Assembly: GCF_028769735.1 (NCBI RefSeq)
Contig: NC_088193.1
Location: forward strand, 5,793,814-5,857,813
DNA length: 64,000 nucleotides
Origin: Zonotrichia leucophrys gambelii
Lineage: Eukaryota > Chordata > Aves > Passeriformes > Passerellidae
Direction of reading: 5' to 3'
The notes beneath the pieces were generated by a model. It searched no databases, had not been told where the DNA came from, and was given only the letters and a program-made list of their open reading frames with translations. Position numbers and translations under genes: made by a program. Shown in pieces: positions 45,759-55,974 of this stretch. Each line of letters opens with the position of its first letter. The stretch's first letter is position 1.

Positions 45759-48700
45759 CTGAAGAACAAAAGAGGGATCTCTGTTTAGGGCATTTCTTCC
45801 AGACTTATCTGGGATTTAGTAATTTTTTTGGAGTGGTTTCTATGACAGGGAACCAAGATCACCATGGGAAATTCAGACAGCTGGAGCCTTCTTACAGGTC
45901 TGTCCCTGTCCTAGGAAATCTTTGTCTTTATAGCCCCTACAGCCTCCATTTCACAGAATCACAGGGTTGGCTTGGAAGGGATCTTAAAGCTCATCCCATT
46001 CCAACCCCCCTGCCATGCACAGGGACACCTTCCACTGTCCCAGGTTGCTCCAAGCCTGTCCAACCTCACCTTGGACACTGCCAGGATCCAGGAGCAGCCA
46101 CATCTGCTGTAGGGAATCTGTGCCAGGGCCTCACCACCCTCACAGGGAAGAATTTCATTCTTGTATCTAATCTCAATCTTCCCTCTTTCACTTTGAAATT
46201 GTTACCCCTTTTCCTGTCACAACAGTCCCTGATGAAGAGCCCTCCCCATCTTTCCTGGAGGCCCCTTTAAGTCCTCTTCTCTGCATTAGCCAGCTTCAGA
46301 GAGCAGACAAGGGCAGGGAAAGCAGCTTACAAAGCCCAGCAAGGGAAGGGAAGAACTGGTGTGGGATAGCTCAGAACTGACAGCACTGAGGGATGCAGGG
46401 AGGAATTGTGGCAGAAACACTCAGGAGGATGAGACACAAACAGCAAAGCCAGGAGAAGGAAATAAATAATGAAGAGCTCACCCTGGTATTACCTGGCATA
46501 GAACAGCAAATAGGCTTGCTGGCCCAGAACTGTGTGGATGGCACAGCTATCCACAGACACATCGTTCATCTTGTACCACTGCCCATTGCTGGCCTGCAAA
46601 GGAAGGCATCCATCTCTGCAGGGGAAGGGCAGTGTCTCTTCACAGAAAACTGCCACACCAAGAGCCCACAAAAACAAGTCCAATCCAGCCCCAAAGCAGC
46701 AACTCCCCCAAAGCCTTGGTTGCCCATAACACTGCCAGGATGTTTGACTTTCCAGCACACGTCCTTCCCTGTCAGGAGGGAAGTCACTCTTTACCTTTGT
46801 GTAGCAGAAGAAATGTCCACCCAGACAGGTGTGACCAGTGTGCACCACCACAGCATATAAGGAGTAGAGGATGGGCTCTCCAGCTGGGTCAGACGTGTAT
46901 GGCCGAAGATCCAAGCACTCAGGATACTCCACAACCTATGGAGAAACCAAGATGGCTCAGGAATGTTCCTGAGCTGCCACATGAGATGGGAGGGAGGAAA
47001 GTGTTCTCTGCCAGAGCAGAGTCCAGGCTGGGCTTCCCATGGGAAGTCTCCTCTCCCTGGGAGGGAGCACGAAAAGCCCAACATGAGCAGCTTGTGACAG
47101 AGCCTGGGGGAATCTTCTCTGCAAAGAGGAAGCTGCTCTGGTTGGGTACACACCTGGCTGAGCTTCCTGCTGCTCCGATGATCAGCCCTTCCCAGACACA
47201 CCGTGAGGACCCTGGGTGCATGATGGACTGTGACCACCTTGGAGGCTGCAACCTTCCTCTTGCACCTTGAACCCAAGCACAGAGCTGAGTGCTGAAATGA
47301 AGCTGGCCTTACCTCAAGAGTGCCAGACAACCTTTCCTTTCTCACACTAACTTTAAGGCTATTCCAGGCTGTGAGGCCATAATAAAAAAAAGTTTCACCC
47401 CATTATTGTACGTTAAACCTGAGAAAATTATTCTGCTTGATTTCACGCAGCCCCTCCTGCAGAATCTGGGGTTAATGTATTGTAAAAAATCATCTTACTT
47501 GCTACATTTGAAGTACTTTTTCCCATCCACCTCCTTGGGTTTCACGAAGTCCTCCAGAGCTGTGGTGAGGGATGAAGCTCCCTGGAGGAGAGAGAAAGGA
47601 GCTGCTGAGCTGTGGGAAGTGCCCTCACCCAAACATTTCCCAGAGCTGATGCTGAGGAGAGCCACCATGACCCTGCAGGCAGTGTTTGTAAGGAGACAGA
47701 AAGAGGGTGGGATACTGAACAGTTCCCTGTGTTCCAGGGGTTCCTGGGGCCACCTGGAGCTTCCTCTCTGTGCCACTGCTCAATTCAGCTACTGATGGCG
47801 TGCAGGGGCATCAGAAGTGAAAACTGATCCAACCCATCAGCCTGCTCCTTGTATGCCTGGCTTTTCCGAAGTATTCTTTGTCCTTGGCAGCAGCCACAAG
47901 CACCAACAGAACACTTCTGACAGCTGAAGGTGCTTTTATGGGTAACATTTGGGGTTTCTAAAATCAGTTTATTGAGCTACAAATATTTCCTTTCCCAACA
48001 GGTGATCTTTCTGGAGGAGGTCCTGATATCCTTTGTCAGACAGGCATTGAGGGAGGGCAAAGGTAAGAGGGGGGAGAGTACCCCAAGGGTGCAGAAGGGA
48101 TAATGCTGCTTAAACCCAGCACCACAGAGAGACCAGTGCCACAGCCTCTGCAGGGGGACTCTGTCCATTCCACTCCCCACGCACCACCAAGATCCCTTGT
48201 GCTCACAAAAGAGGTTTTAAAGACAAATGCTTTGGTTCTGGAAAGCTGCAGGGGCCTTGGGACCTCTTGAAGCACAATGGCAAACCTCTTACCTTGATTT
48301 TCAGAAGGACATCCAGGAAGACCTTGAAGAAATCAAAAACTGTTTTGCAGCTCAGGCATGTGACTGGAAGGAAAATCAAAATGCTGAGGGAAGTTAATTG
48401 ATGTCAGTTTATGCTCACAGGTACTCCTAGGCCAGTCCTCACAGGACCAGCTGCATGTCACAGGCACATAAGGGCATAGAAAATACCAAGAAGGGCAGTA
48501 GCTGTGGAAGCATACCTCTGGATCTCAGAAAGCCCCCAAATATTTCATGGATGATGGAAGTTTCTAGGGAAGAGTTGTCCAAGCTGCAAATAAATGGCAA
48601 GGCAGAGAGTTACCTCCTCCATGAGTTTAGCATTGAAAGCCATGGGTGTAGGTTTTCCCTGCTGGGAGCACTTCAAGGAGTCCAACAGATTCAGGAAGAT

Positions 48701-49617
48701 TGAAAAGGAAATTTTCCTGTGCTTACTCGCTGCTTCCACTCAGACAAGCTCTGTGCATGGCATTGAGAGTACAGCGTAAGAACTCGTAGGCATCGCCCGG
48801 GATGTCAGGCTTAAATTCTCCTATGACTAAGAAAGAAGTTATTAGTTCTCCCTCCACAGAAGGAAAGAAAACCTGTTGAAGCACCTGAAGTTGCTTACAT
48901 TTGAGGTCCCTGATGACAGCCCTGGGCCGGATGGCAATGGCTGAGGAATAGAGGACCTTGCGAACATGATCTTCCATGATGCACATCATGCAGAAACCCT
49001 GCTGACTACCTGAGGGAGGAGAGAAGCTTCTCAGCTTAGCAAAACAATCCCCTGATGGAAAACCTAATGGAGATCTTGAAATTGTAAAGACTCTCTACTC
49101 CTCTTCTCCCAAGCTGCCAATGTCCTGACAAACCCAGGACATTTTAGTGCATAGAAAATGTTCTTCACAGGGAGGATAAACTGGCACAAGTTTTCTGCGC
49201 AATAAGCCAAGAGGGTTCAACTCCAAGGGACAGAGACCCAGGGCTAGGAAGAGGTGAAGATGAATGCACCTTGACAGGACAAGTGGCTTTTAGTTTGGGT
49301 GTTTGAGGAACATAAGCTCCTGGGGCTAACAAAGAAGGGCTGCTGTTCTCCTAAACCCACCTGCAGCTTCTGGGAATCATTGGGGTGAGCCCAAGACATT
49401 TAAAAGGAAAATATTTCTGAAAGTACTCACAGAACCGGCTGTGCTGACGAGAGAGCAGGTAATTAGCCAGAGGGGGAGTGTATGTCAGGCACTGCAGGAT
49501 GACGTTGAGGTAGCAAGTACTACCAAGGTTGTAAAGTCCTGCTCCAGGTCTCCGTTTTTGCCGCCAGTCCATGGAAATCTTCTCCGGGGGAAAAAGGGTC
49601 CTTTGTGGTGAAGTCAT
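45257..49617 (-). CDS. USP36/42/17-like ubiquitin-specific protease (gene span)
   Basis: This is a cysteine protease predicted to cut ubiquitin from proteins. Ten coding exons join in phase to about 491 residues: 49617-49431, 49009-48899, 48826-48727, 48583-48516, 48363-48293, 47581-47499, 47265-47154, 46935-46795, 46593-46493 and 45758-45257. The Cys box ([11 protein letters not shown]), the His box (CLGGHFFCY) and the Asp ([10 protein letters not shown]) are kept, as are two zinc-type CxxC pairs (CLSC and CSKC). The usual Q-E-D-A-H-E-F motif reads PGDAYEF. The tail of about 165 residues is Ser/Arg-rich and basic, quite unlike the long tails of USP36 and USP42; total length is closer to USP17. 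Exon 1 opens at an acceptor (49632), so an upstream exon probably exists, but the in-frame Met at 49617 can serve as start. No stop or frameshift was seen. Which USP is the closest parent is unsure. Confidence 0.85.
45951..46275 (-). mobile_element. CR1 LINE fragment in last USP intron
   Basis: TCACAGAATCACAGGGTTGG, CTTAAAGCTCATCCCATTCC and CACCACCCTCACAGG form an antisense CR1 3' region. It lies between the last two coding exons of the USP-like gene. Confidence 0.88.
46493..46593 (-). CDS. USP-like exon 9, end of catalytic domain
   Basis: CCTTTGCAG acceptor, AG|GTAATA donor. It encodes [20 protein letters not shown], then [13 protein letters not shown], the canonical close of the USP fold. 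Confidence 0.88.
46795..46935 (-). CDS. USP-like exon 8 with catalytic histidine
   Basis: TTTCTCCATAG acceptor, AAG|GTAAAG donor. It encodes [20 protein letters not shown], then [20 protein letters not shown]. The His of the GH(F/Y)FCY box is present. Confidence 0.88.
47154..47265 (-). CDS. USP-like exon 7
   Basis: The acceptor TTCAAG and donor CAG|GTGTGT are both weaker than the others. It encodes [20 protein letters not shown], then [17 protein letters not shown]. The usual SLKRF core is replaced by CLGRAD, a notable divergence. Confidence 0.8.
47499..47581 (-). CDS. USP-like exon 6, second CxxC
   Basis: CTCCTCCAG acceptor, GTAAGA donor. It encodes [20 protein letters not shown]. The second CxxC pair (CSKC) is completed by the next exon. 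Confidence 0.85.
47873..48030 (-). repeat. Inverted-repeat arm 1 (USP intron)
   Basis: About 155 bp, about 93% identical by eye to the reverse complement of 51256-51414. It includes GGTGATCTTTCTGGAGGAGG and GGTAACATTTGGGGTTTC. It lies in the intron between exons 5 and 6. Confidence 0.88.
48293..48363 (-). CDS. USP-like exon 5, first CxxC
   Basis: CCTTCCAG acceptor, AAG|GTAAGA donor. It encodes [20 protein letters not shown] and LKIK. The zinc-ribbon CxxC is intact. Confidence 0.85.
48516..48583 (-). CDS. USP-like exon 4
   Basis: TTATTTGCAG acceptor and GTATGC donor. It encodes [20 protein letters not shown], matching the IFGGYLRS segment of the family. Confidence 0.85.
48727..48826 (-). CDS. 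USP-like exon 3 with altered QED motif
   Basis: TTCTTTCTTAG acceptor, GTAAGC donor. It encodes [18 protein letters not shown], then [12 protein letters not shown]. The family consensus near here is QEDAHEFL, so Gln-Glu is replaced by Pro-Gly and His by Tyr. Confidence 0.85.
48899..49009 (-). CDS. USP-like exon 2
   Basis: CCTCCCTCAG acceptor and GTAAGC donor. It joins as T+GT (Cys) and reads [20 protein letters not shown] and on to AVIRDLK, a match to the FCMMC segment of USP36/42. Confidence 0.88.
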
Positions 49618-49631
49618 TCCCTTGCCAGTGA
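49431..49631 (-). CDS. USP-like exon with catalytic cysteine
   Basis: The acceptor TTTGCCCACAG lies before 49631 and the donor is TTCT|GTGAGT. The exon encodes [18 protein letters not shown], then the Cys box and [15 protein letters not shown]. Met at 49617 is the first in frame; the 14 bases before it stay open toward an unseen 5' exon. A CR1 copy begins about 175 bp upstream. Confidence 0.88.
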
Positions 49632-49804
49632 CTGTGGGCAAACAACATTTGAAAAGAGATCAGACAATAGGTGAGGGGCGCAGTGAGCTGGAGTCAGGGG
49701 CAGCAGGGGAAAATGGGGGACAGTGGGGGACAATGGGCGAGAGGTGCACATTTCCCGGGGTAATGGCCAGGCAGGGCCCAGAGAGTGCTGGTGAATGGTG
49801 CTGC

Positions 49805-50790
49805 ATCCAGCTGGCATCTGGTCACTAGGAGTGTCCCCAGGGATTAGTGCTGGGCCCAGCTCCTGTTAATTATCTTTACTGATGATTTGGATGAGTTGAT
49901 CAAGTGTAGCCTCAATACATTCACAACCACACCAAATGTAGTGTGTTGATCTGCTGGAGGGTAGGAAGGCTCTGCAGAGGGCTCTGGACAGGCTGGATGA
50001 ATGGAACAAGACCAGCACTATGGGGTTCAACAGGACCAAGTGCCAGGTCCCAACTTCAGTCACCCCACAGAGCACTCCAGGCTGGCAGAGTGCTTGGGAA
50101 GTGGCCCAGGAGAGAAGGACCTGGGGGTGCTGGTCAGCAGTGGCTGGACATGAGCCAGCAGTGTGCCCAGTGGCCAACAAGGCCCAAGGCATCCTGGCTT
50201 GCATCAGGAATGGTGTGGCCAGCAGGAGTAAGGAAGTGATTGTCCCTCTGTACTCAGCACTGCCGAGGCCACACCTCGAGTGCTGTGTTCAGCTCAGGGT
50301 TCCTCAGCTCAGGAACGACACTGATGTGCTGGAGCATGTCCAGAGAGGGGCAGTGAAGCTGGGGAAGGGTCTAGAGGGTAAATCCTATGAGGAGCAGCTA
50401 AGGGAACTGGGATATTTTATCTTGAAGGAAAAGGAGCCTCAAAGGTGACTTTATGACTTTCTGTGACTACCTGAAAGGAGGCTGTAGCCAGGTGGGGGTT
50501 GGCCTCTTTTCCCAGGCAACAACCAACAGGACAAGAGGATACAGAGTCTGAGCTCTCCCAGGGGAGGTTCAGCTTGGGCACCAGGAGGAATTTCTTCACA
50601 GAAAGAGTGATTAGATATTGAAATGGGCTGCCCAGGGAGGTGATGGAGTCACCATCCTGAGGTATTTAAGAAAAGACTGGACATGGAGCTTAGTGCCGTG
50701 GTCTGGTTAACATGGTGGTGTTTGGTCAGAGGTTGGACTCAGTGCCTCAGAGGTCTTCTCCAACCTAATTGACTCTGTGATTCTGTATGT
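49805..50790 (+). mobile_element. CR1 LINE 3' portion, about 1 kb
   Basis: GTGTCCCCAGGGATTAGTGC marks late reverse-transcriptase sequence. AGGAAGGCTCTGCAGAGGG and the 3' UTR follow, with an end at CTCTGTGATTCTGT. The frame is broken by stops. It lies just upstream of the first visible USP exon, on the opposite strand. Confidence 0.9.
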
Positions 50791-51255
50791 GAATATTTAA
50801 ATGCTGAGTTCACTCTATGACACCAAGGACGACAGCTCTAACCCCCAGCCCAGAAACACCAGGGGAAGCCTAACACCCTACTGACATCCACTGATAGGGA
50901 AACACTTCTGGCAAACAGGCTTTTCCCCTGCCCAATCTGCCAAAAATCCAACAATCCACACTGATTTCTGGGCCTCAGGCTGCCTTCCTTTCCCTCTAGA
51001 GCCTTCAGTTATCAGATTATCACTTTTCTTGGTTGTAATGTGATGAAAACAAGCAACACCTGCTCTCAGGGAATGCCCCAGAATTCACTCCAGACTATCA
51101 GCACATCAACACTTAGGGATGCAGCAGTGGCCATGTCCGTGGTCCGTGGGCATTCAGGAAGTCCAAGCCAGCTGGTGAAAAGGTTACTCAAAGAAGTCAT
51201 TCCCTGTTGTAGCCATTGCTCCTCTCAGGTACAAAGTGAAAAACTGTGGATGAAA
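50791..51255. other. Intergenic or USP 5' intron
   Basis: No exon with convincing splice signals was found. A missing first USP exon may lie here or farther right. Confidence 0.45.
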
Positions 51256-51414
51256 AAGGATATCAGGACCTCCTCCAGAAAGATCACCTGTTGGGAAAGG
51301 AAATATTTATAGCTCAATAAACTGATTTTTAAAACCCCAAATGTTACCCAAAAAGCACCTTCAGCTGTCAGAAGCATTTTGTTGGTGCTTGTGGCTGCTG
51401 CCAAAGTCAAAGAA
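51256..51414 (+). repeat. Inverted-repeat arm 2
   Basis: It mirrors 47873-48030. On this strand it contains CTCAATAAACTG, an AATAAA. A 90-codon open frame (51040-51312) ends inside it, sharing its last 18 residues with a frame in arm 1; this reflects the duplication and not a proven gene. Confidence 0.85.
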
Positions 51415-52155
51415 TAATTGGGGAAAGGCAGACATACAAATAGCAGGGGAAAGAGCCAAGTTATCCCAATGGCCAGCCCAGTCCAAAAGGGCTTTTGCTG
51501 GCCCTCACCTCAGGATACCAAGCATTGCACAGGTGAGCTCACAATCACCAGTGACAGGTTCCACATCGCTGCCACTTTTGTGACACAGAGCAGCACACAT
51601 TGTTGGCCCTGTGGCCACCTCATCCTGGCAGTTGGAAGTCACTGGGACCACCCAGGTGCTGATGCTGAAGGGCTGCTCATGGGCCAGCAGAGCTCCTGCT
51701 GCTGCCAGGACCTGCAGCAGCCTGCTAAGGGCTGGAACTGAGCTTTGGAATGAAAGCTTCAAGCAGTAAAAGATGGCTTTGGGCCCTCCAAAGCAGAACT
51801 TGGGTCTTAAACCTTGTGTCTACCAGCTCTCAACTCTCCAACCCCCCTGGAGTTGGGTCATTGGCAGGTGTGTCCTTGCTGTCCCCAGCCCTGGATGGTC
51901 ACTCCCAGAAAAGGCTGCAGTGCTGAGTCCTGGCCCCTCCACGCTGCCCTGGTGGGTCCTGGCCACACTCCTGTGGTAGCTGTGGCTGCCCTGCAACTCC
52001 TGGGGTGGGATCCATCCTGTTCCAGAAGCCTTGGTTTGCCTCATGTTGGTGGGTTGCCCCTGACTGGCTACAGCTGTGACAGCCTGCCCTGCTTCTGGCC
52101 AGGACAGGGGATAATGGAGTTGCATTTCCAGGGTAAAAGAAAGGCAACACCCACA
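51415..52155. other. Intergenic, no gene seen
   Basis: No recognised domain or mobile element; frames up to about 115 codons only. Confidence 0.5.
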
Positions 52156-52540
52156 CTGTGACCATGTTCACAGGGGTCTCAGGTTGAGGGAAGAGATGAG
52201 GATTTGACTCCATGCTCAGGAGGCTTGATTTATTAATTTATTATATATATTACATTAAAACTCTACTAAAAGAATAGAAGAAAAGATTTCATCAGAAGGC
52301 TGGCTAAGAATAGAATAGGAAAGAATGATAACAAAGGTTTGTGGCTCAGCGCTCTGTCCGAGCCAGCTGGGCTGTGATTGGCCATTAATTAGAAACAACC
52401 ACATGAGACCAATCACAGATGCACCTGTTACATTCCACAGCAGCAGATAATCAATGTTTACATTTTGTTCCTGAGGCCTCCCAGCTTCTCAGGAGGAAAA
52501 CTCCTAAGGAAAGGATTTTTCATAAAAGATGTCTGCAACA
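52156..52540 (-). mobile_element. ERVK-type solo LTR (22.5-kb family)
   Basis: On the + strand it runs from TGTGACCATGTTCACAGGGG to GATGTCTGCAACA. The flanks are ...CCCACAC and CCCACAG..., compatible with a 6-bp CCCACA duplication plus one extra base on the left. Confidence 0.85.
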
Positions 52541-55238
52541 CCCACAGCATCACAGAGGAAGAAGGATGAGCACTCTCACCCTCACCACAGCACACTGGGA
52601 CCCTCTCGTGGTGAAATGATGGTGAATGGAGAGATTTTGGTGATGGTGAATGGAGAGATTTTGCTTCTCTAGAATCCATCCATTCCAGCTGCTGCTGAAA
52701 AGGCAAGAGCCATCCACGTGTTGTGGATCAGGATCACACCATGCTTGAGCTCTGGTGTATGTACAGGCCAGAGCTGTCTGTTTGTGAGCTCAGCCAGACC
52801 ATGCTTGTCTGCCCCTCTCAGTGCCAGTGGCTGCTTCCCATATCCATTTCTGTAACAACACCATAAATAATTTCTGTGGAGCAGAGAGAGAGCTGTTCTG
52901 GAGGGGTCTGTGACACTTGGTTCACAAGGAAATGCATCCCTGTGGGCATCACCTCAGTGTGGCCTCAATTCTGTAAAAATAAATGCTTCAGAAAAAGTCA
53001 GTGAACTCAGTAAGAAAGAATTTGTGCTGGGTTTCTTGGTATCTCTGGTGTTGGTACCTTGTGCTGAGTGTGAGCTCTGGCAGCAGAGATGAATGCCCAC
53101 AGTGCCATCAGCTGGGCAAGGACAACGGAGGGAATGACCTCTCCAGGAGCAGATGGCAGTGGGATTGGGATGGGCTGGTGAGCAAAAGGGGGCTAATTGT
53201 TCATTTTTCTTCCCCAACCAAATTGTTCCTTTTTCTTCTCCTACCCATGTCCCCATCCCACTTCTGGCCCCTGAGATGCCCACAGAGGGCAAAGCTGAAG
53301 GGGGGCTGGCAGAGTTCTAAATTAAAGGATGGGTTCTGCCTTTGTTTCACTCCAAAGTTTACAGCCATAGACTTCTATTAAAAAATCCCCATTTCCACCC
53401 CCAGCACCCCAAGGGCTTTAACAGAGCCCAGGGAGGGACCTACTGGGTCAAGGGGGCTGAGAGCACCCATGGAGGCCAAGGGCTGGGGAGGAAGGTCGAG
53501 GAGCAGCACTGAGCTGGAGCAGCCCCAGGCAGGCTGTGGAGGGAGATCTCTGTCCCTGGAGATGCCCAGGGGCTGGGAAAGGTGACAGCTCCCATGTCCT
53601 GGAGCTGGGTGTACCAGCAGGGCAGGGCTGGGGAGATCCCCCCTGCTCCAGGGCAGCAGAACCCAGCAGTGCTGGAGTGAAACAACAAGGCAAAAAAGGT
53701 TTGTTCTCCACTTCTTTTTATTTTTCTTTTTCCTTTTTTGTAATTTGTCAGCAACCTTTGCATGAAGAAGGTAAAACTGCACAAGTAACTCCACAGTTCT
53801 TCAACATTATTCCCAAAAAAGCAAAATGGAACAAAAGCAACAAGTAGAAAGAAACATCATCAATATAAACATCTACACTGACGCCCTTTGCTTTTCTTCC
53901 CCTTCCATTTTCCCCTTTGCCTCTTCCCTCCTTCCCTTCTTCTCCCTCATTTCCCTTTTGTTCCACCCATTCCCTTTTCTCCCTCCTTTTATTGATTTTT
54001 TCTGCCTTTCCCTTCCCTTGTTCAGAACTGTGGAATATCCCAAATCTACCTGGGGTCACCTCAGATAGTTTGAGAGGGGCCCAAATCCTTCAAATCAATG
54101 ACATCAAAGACTGCAAATAAATCTGGGGACAAGAATCAGGGCAGGATTTGTTCAAAACACCCCAGCAGGCTCAAAACTTCTGAATATTTATTGCAATTAA
54201 TTAATTAAACGACACTGTAATGCATTATATGTATATAAAGCATGTATTTATATGTATGGATATGGATTTAATGGTGGTAATTAATCAGCTGCATTAAGGT
54301 GGTTTCTCCAAGGGTGTTTCCCTGTGGATCCCAGTAGATTTCCCACTGCTCCAGTGACCAGGTTTTACTTTAACAAGGTGTGAAGTGCCATGGAAGGCCA
54401 ATTGTGGAAATAAATCCAGGATTTTGGCATCATTCTCATGTGACCCCTTTGCTGAACCCCATTGTTCCCTCATCTCACAACCAAATATTCCAAAATATCC
54501 CCCTTGGACAGGGCTCTGGGGTGGAAATCATCTTATGAATGCAGTTTGGCCATGAAAGGGGTAAGACTTCATTAAAAGCTACTAAATTCTGAATGCTGGA
54601 GGTGCAGGGAAGCTGCAAGATGAGGGACCCTCACTGTGGCTTCAGGGAGGAGCTGTTTTGACTGAACCTTGTCAGGAAAATGAATCCACGAACACCAGAG
54701 GTTCATGTCCAAAAAGGAGACAGAGGAGTCCTGTAACTTTATTCGAATAAAGGGAGAGGCCATGGGGTGTTCCCCTGGGGTCTCTCATATTTTTGGAGTA
54801 CACAGCCTCCCTTTTATCCCATTTCCCTCTCTCTTTCCCCACTGGCTGAGGTTCTTGAGAGATTCAGATTTCCCAAAGCATCTGATACCAAAGATTCCCC
54901 TCTCATGTATAACCCTCCCTTATAATTTTTAATTCTTATGGAATTTAGAGCTTTTCCCCATAGTTTATTTCATCTTTCAATATCCAATTTCATCCATCAG
55001 CCAACCTACAGTTTGTAAAAGCAAATATCTTTTTCCATTCATCAATCAGTGGATTCCTTCTCATTGTTTCTTTTACCTCTCAGTGCTGGTTTTATCTACC
55101 AGCAGACCCACAGCTTGCTTGTAAAGACAAATCTGTCATTCCTCTCAGCCTGATACAAAATATTCTTGGGGTGAGAAGGGGCCATTTGAGGCAGCATTTC
55201 ATCACTCCATGGGGTGTTGTTGTTGTCTTTTGGTTTTC
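52541..55238. other. Intergenic, no gene seen
   Basis: Pyrimidine-rich tracts at 53705-53745 and 53895-54020 and an AT-rich stretch at 54180-54290. No gene-like exon recognised. Confidence 0.5.
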
Positions 55239-55602
55239 ACAGAATCACAGAATGAGCAGGTTGGAAGAGATCTTCGAGATCATGGAGTGCAACCCAGCCC
55301 CAACCCCTCAACTGAACCCTGGCACCCAGTGCCACATCCAGGCTTTGTTAAACACACCCAGGGATGGGGACTCCACCGCCTCCCTGAGCAGAACATTCCA
55401 GAACTTTATCACCCTTTCTGTGAAAAACTTATTCCTAATATCCAACCTATATTTCCCCTGACATAGCTTGAGGCTGTGTGCTCTGGCTGTGTCAGTGCTG
55501 CTGGAGAAAGAGCCCAGCCCCACCTGACCACAACCTCCTTTCAAGAGTTGTAGAGAGTGATAAAGTCACCCCTGAGCCTCCTTTTCTCCAGGCTAAAAGG
55601 AG
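55239..55602 (-). mobile_element. CR1 LINE fragment
   Basis: CACAGAATCACAGAATGAGC followed by GGTTGGAAGAGATCTTCGAG through CTCCTTTTCTCCAGGCTAAA: a long antisense CR1 3' region. Confidence 0.92.
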
Positions 55603-55919
55603 ACTGCTTTGTTCTGCCTTAACAACAGGGAAAACACATCAAATCTCTTATTCTTCCATTTCTGATTGACTCTGAAGGCGTTTTATTGGCGATCGCCCTG
55701 CTCACGGCTGGGGCACCCGGCGTCCCTGCTGCTCCTCGCCCATGGCAACGGAACCTGGCCCAGATGTGACAGAGTGGCCACAAGGGAATGTTGACCTGGC
55801 CCTGGGATGGTTGCCAACCACAGAACGTGGCCCTCAGAGCTGCTGATGCAGCCCTGTGACATAACCAGGTGGCCCTTGGAAATGGCCACGTAGCCAGCGA
55901 GGGAATTCTGCCCTCAGCC

Positions 55920-55974
55920 ATGGCCAGGTGCCGCCCATGGAGTTTCCTTTTCTCCCTGAACGCCCCAGAGCAAA
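55920..55974 (+). CDS. Unrecognised gene, candidate exon 1
   Basis: ATG at 55920; the exon encodes MARCRPWSFLFSLNAPEQ and ends CAAA|GTAAGC with one base over, which fits the two-base start of the next exon. In this frame a stop lies about 66 bp upstream. It could be non-coding or wrong, since other start exons cannot be excluded. Confidence 0.45.

Noticed and set aside
51040..51312. 90-codon + frame sharing its last residues with a frame at 47977-48180
   Set aside because: The shared part is the inverted-repeat arm; the rest has no homology, so a gene is not supported.
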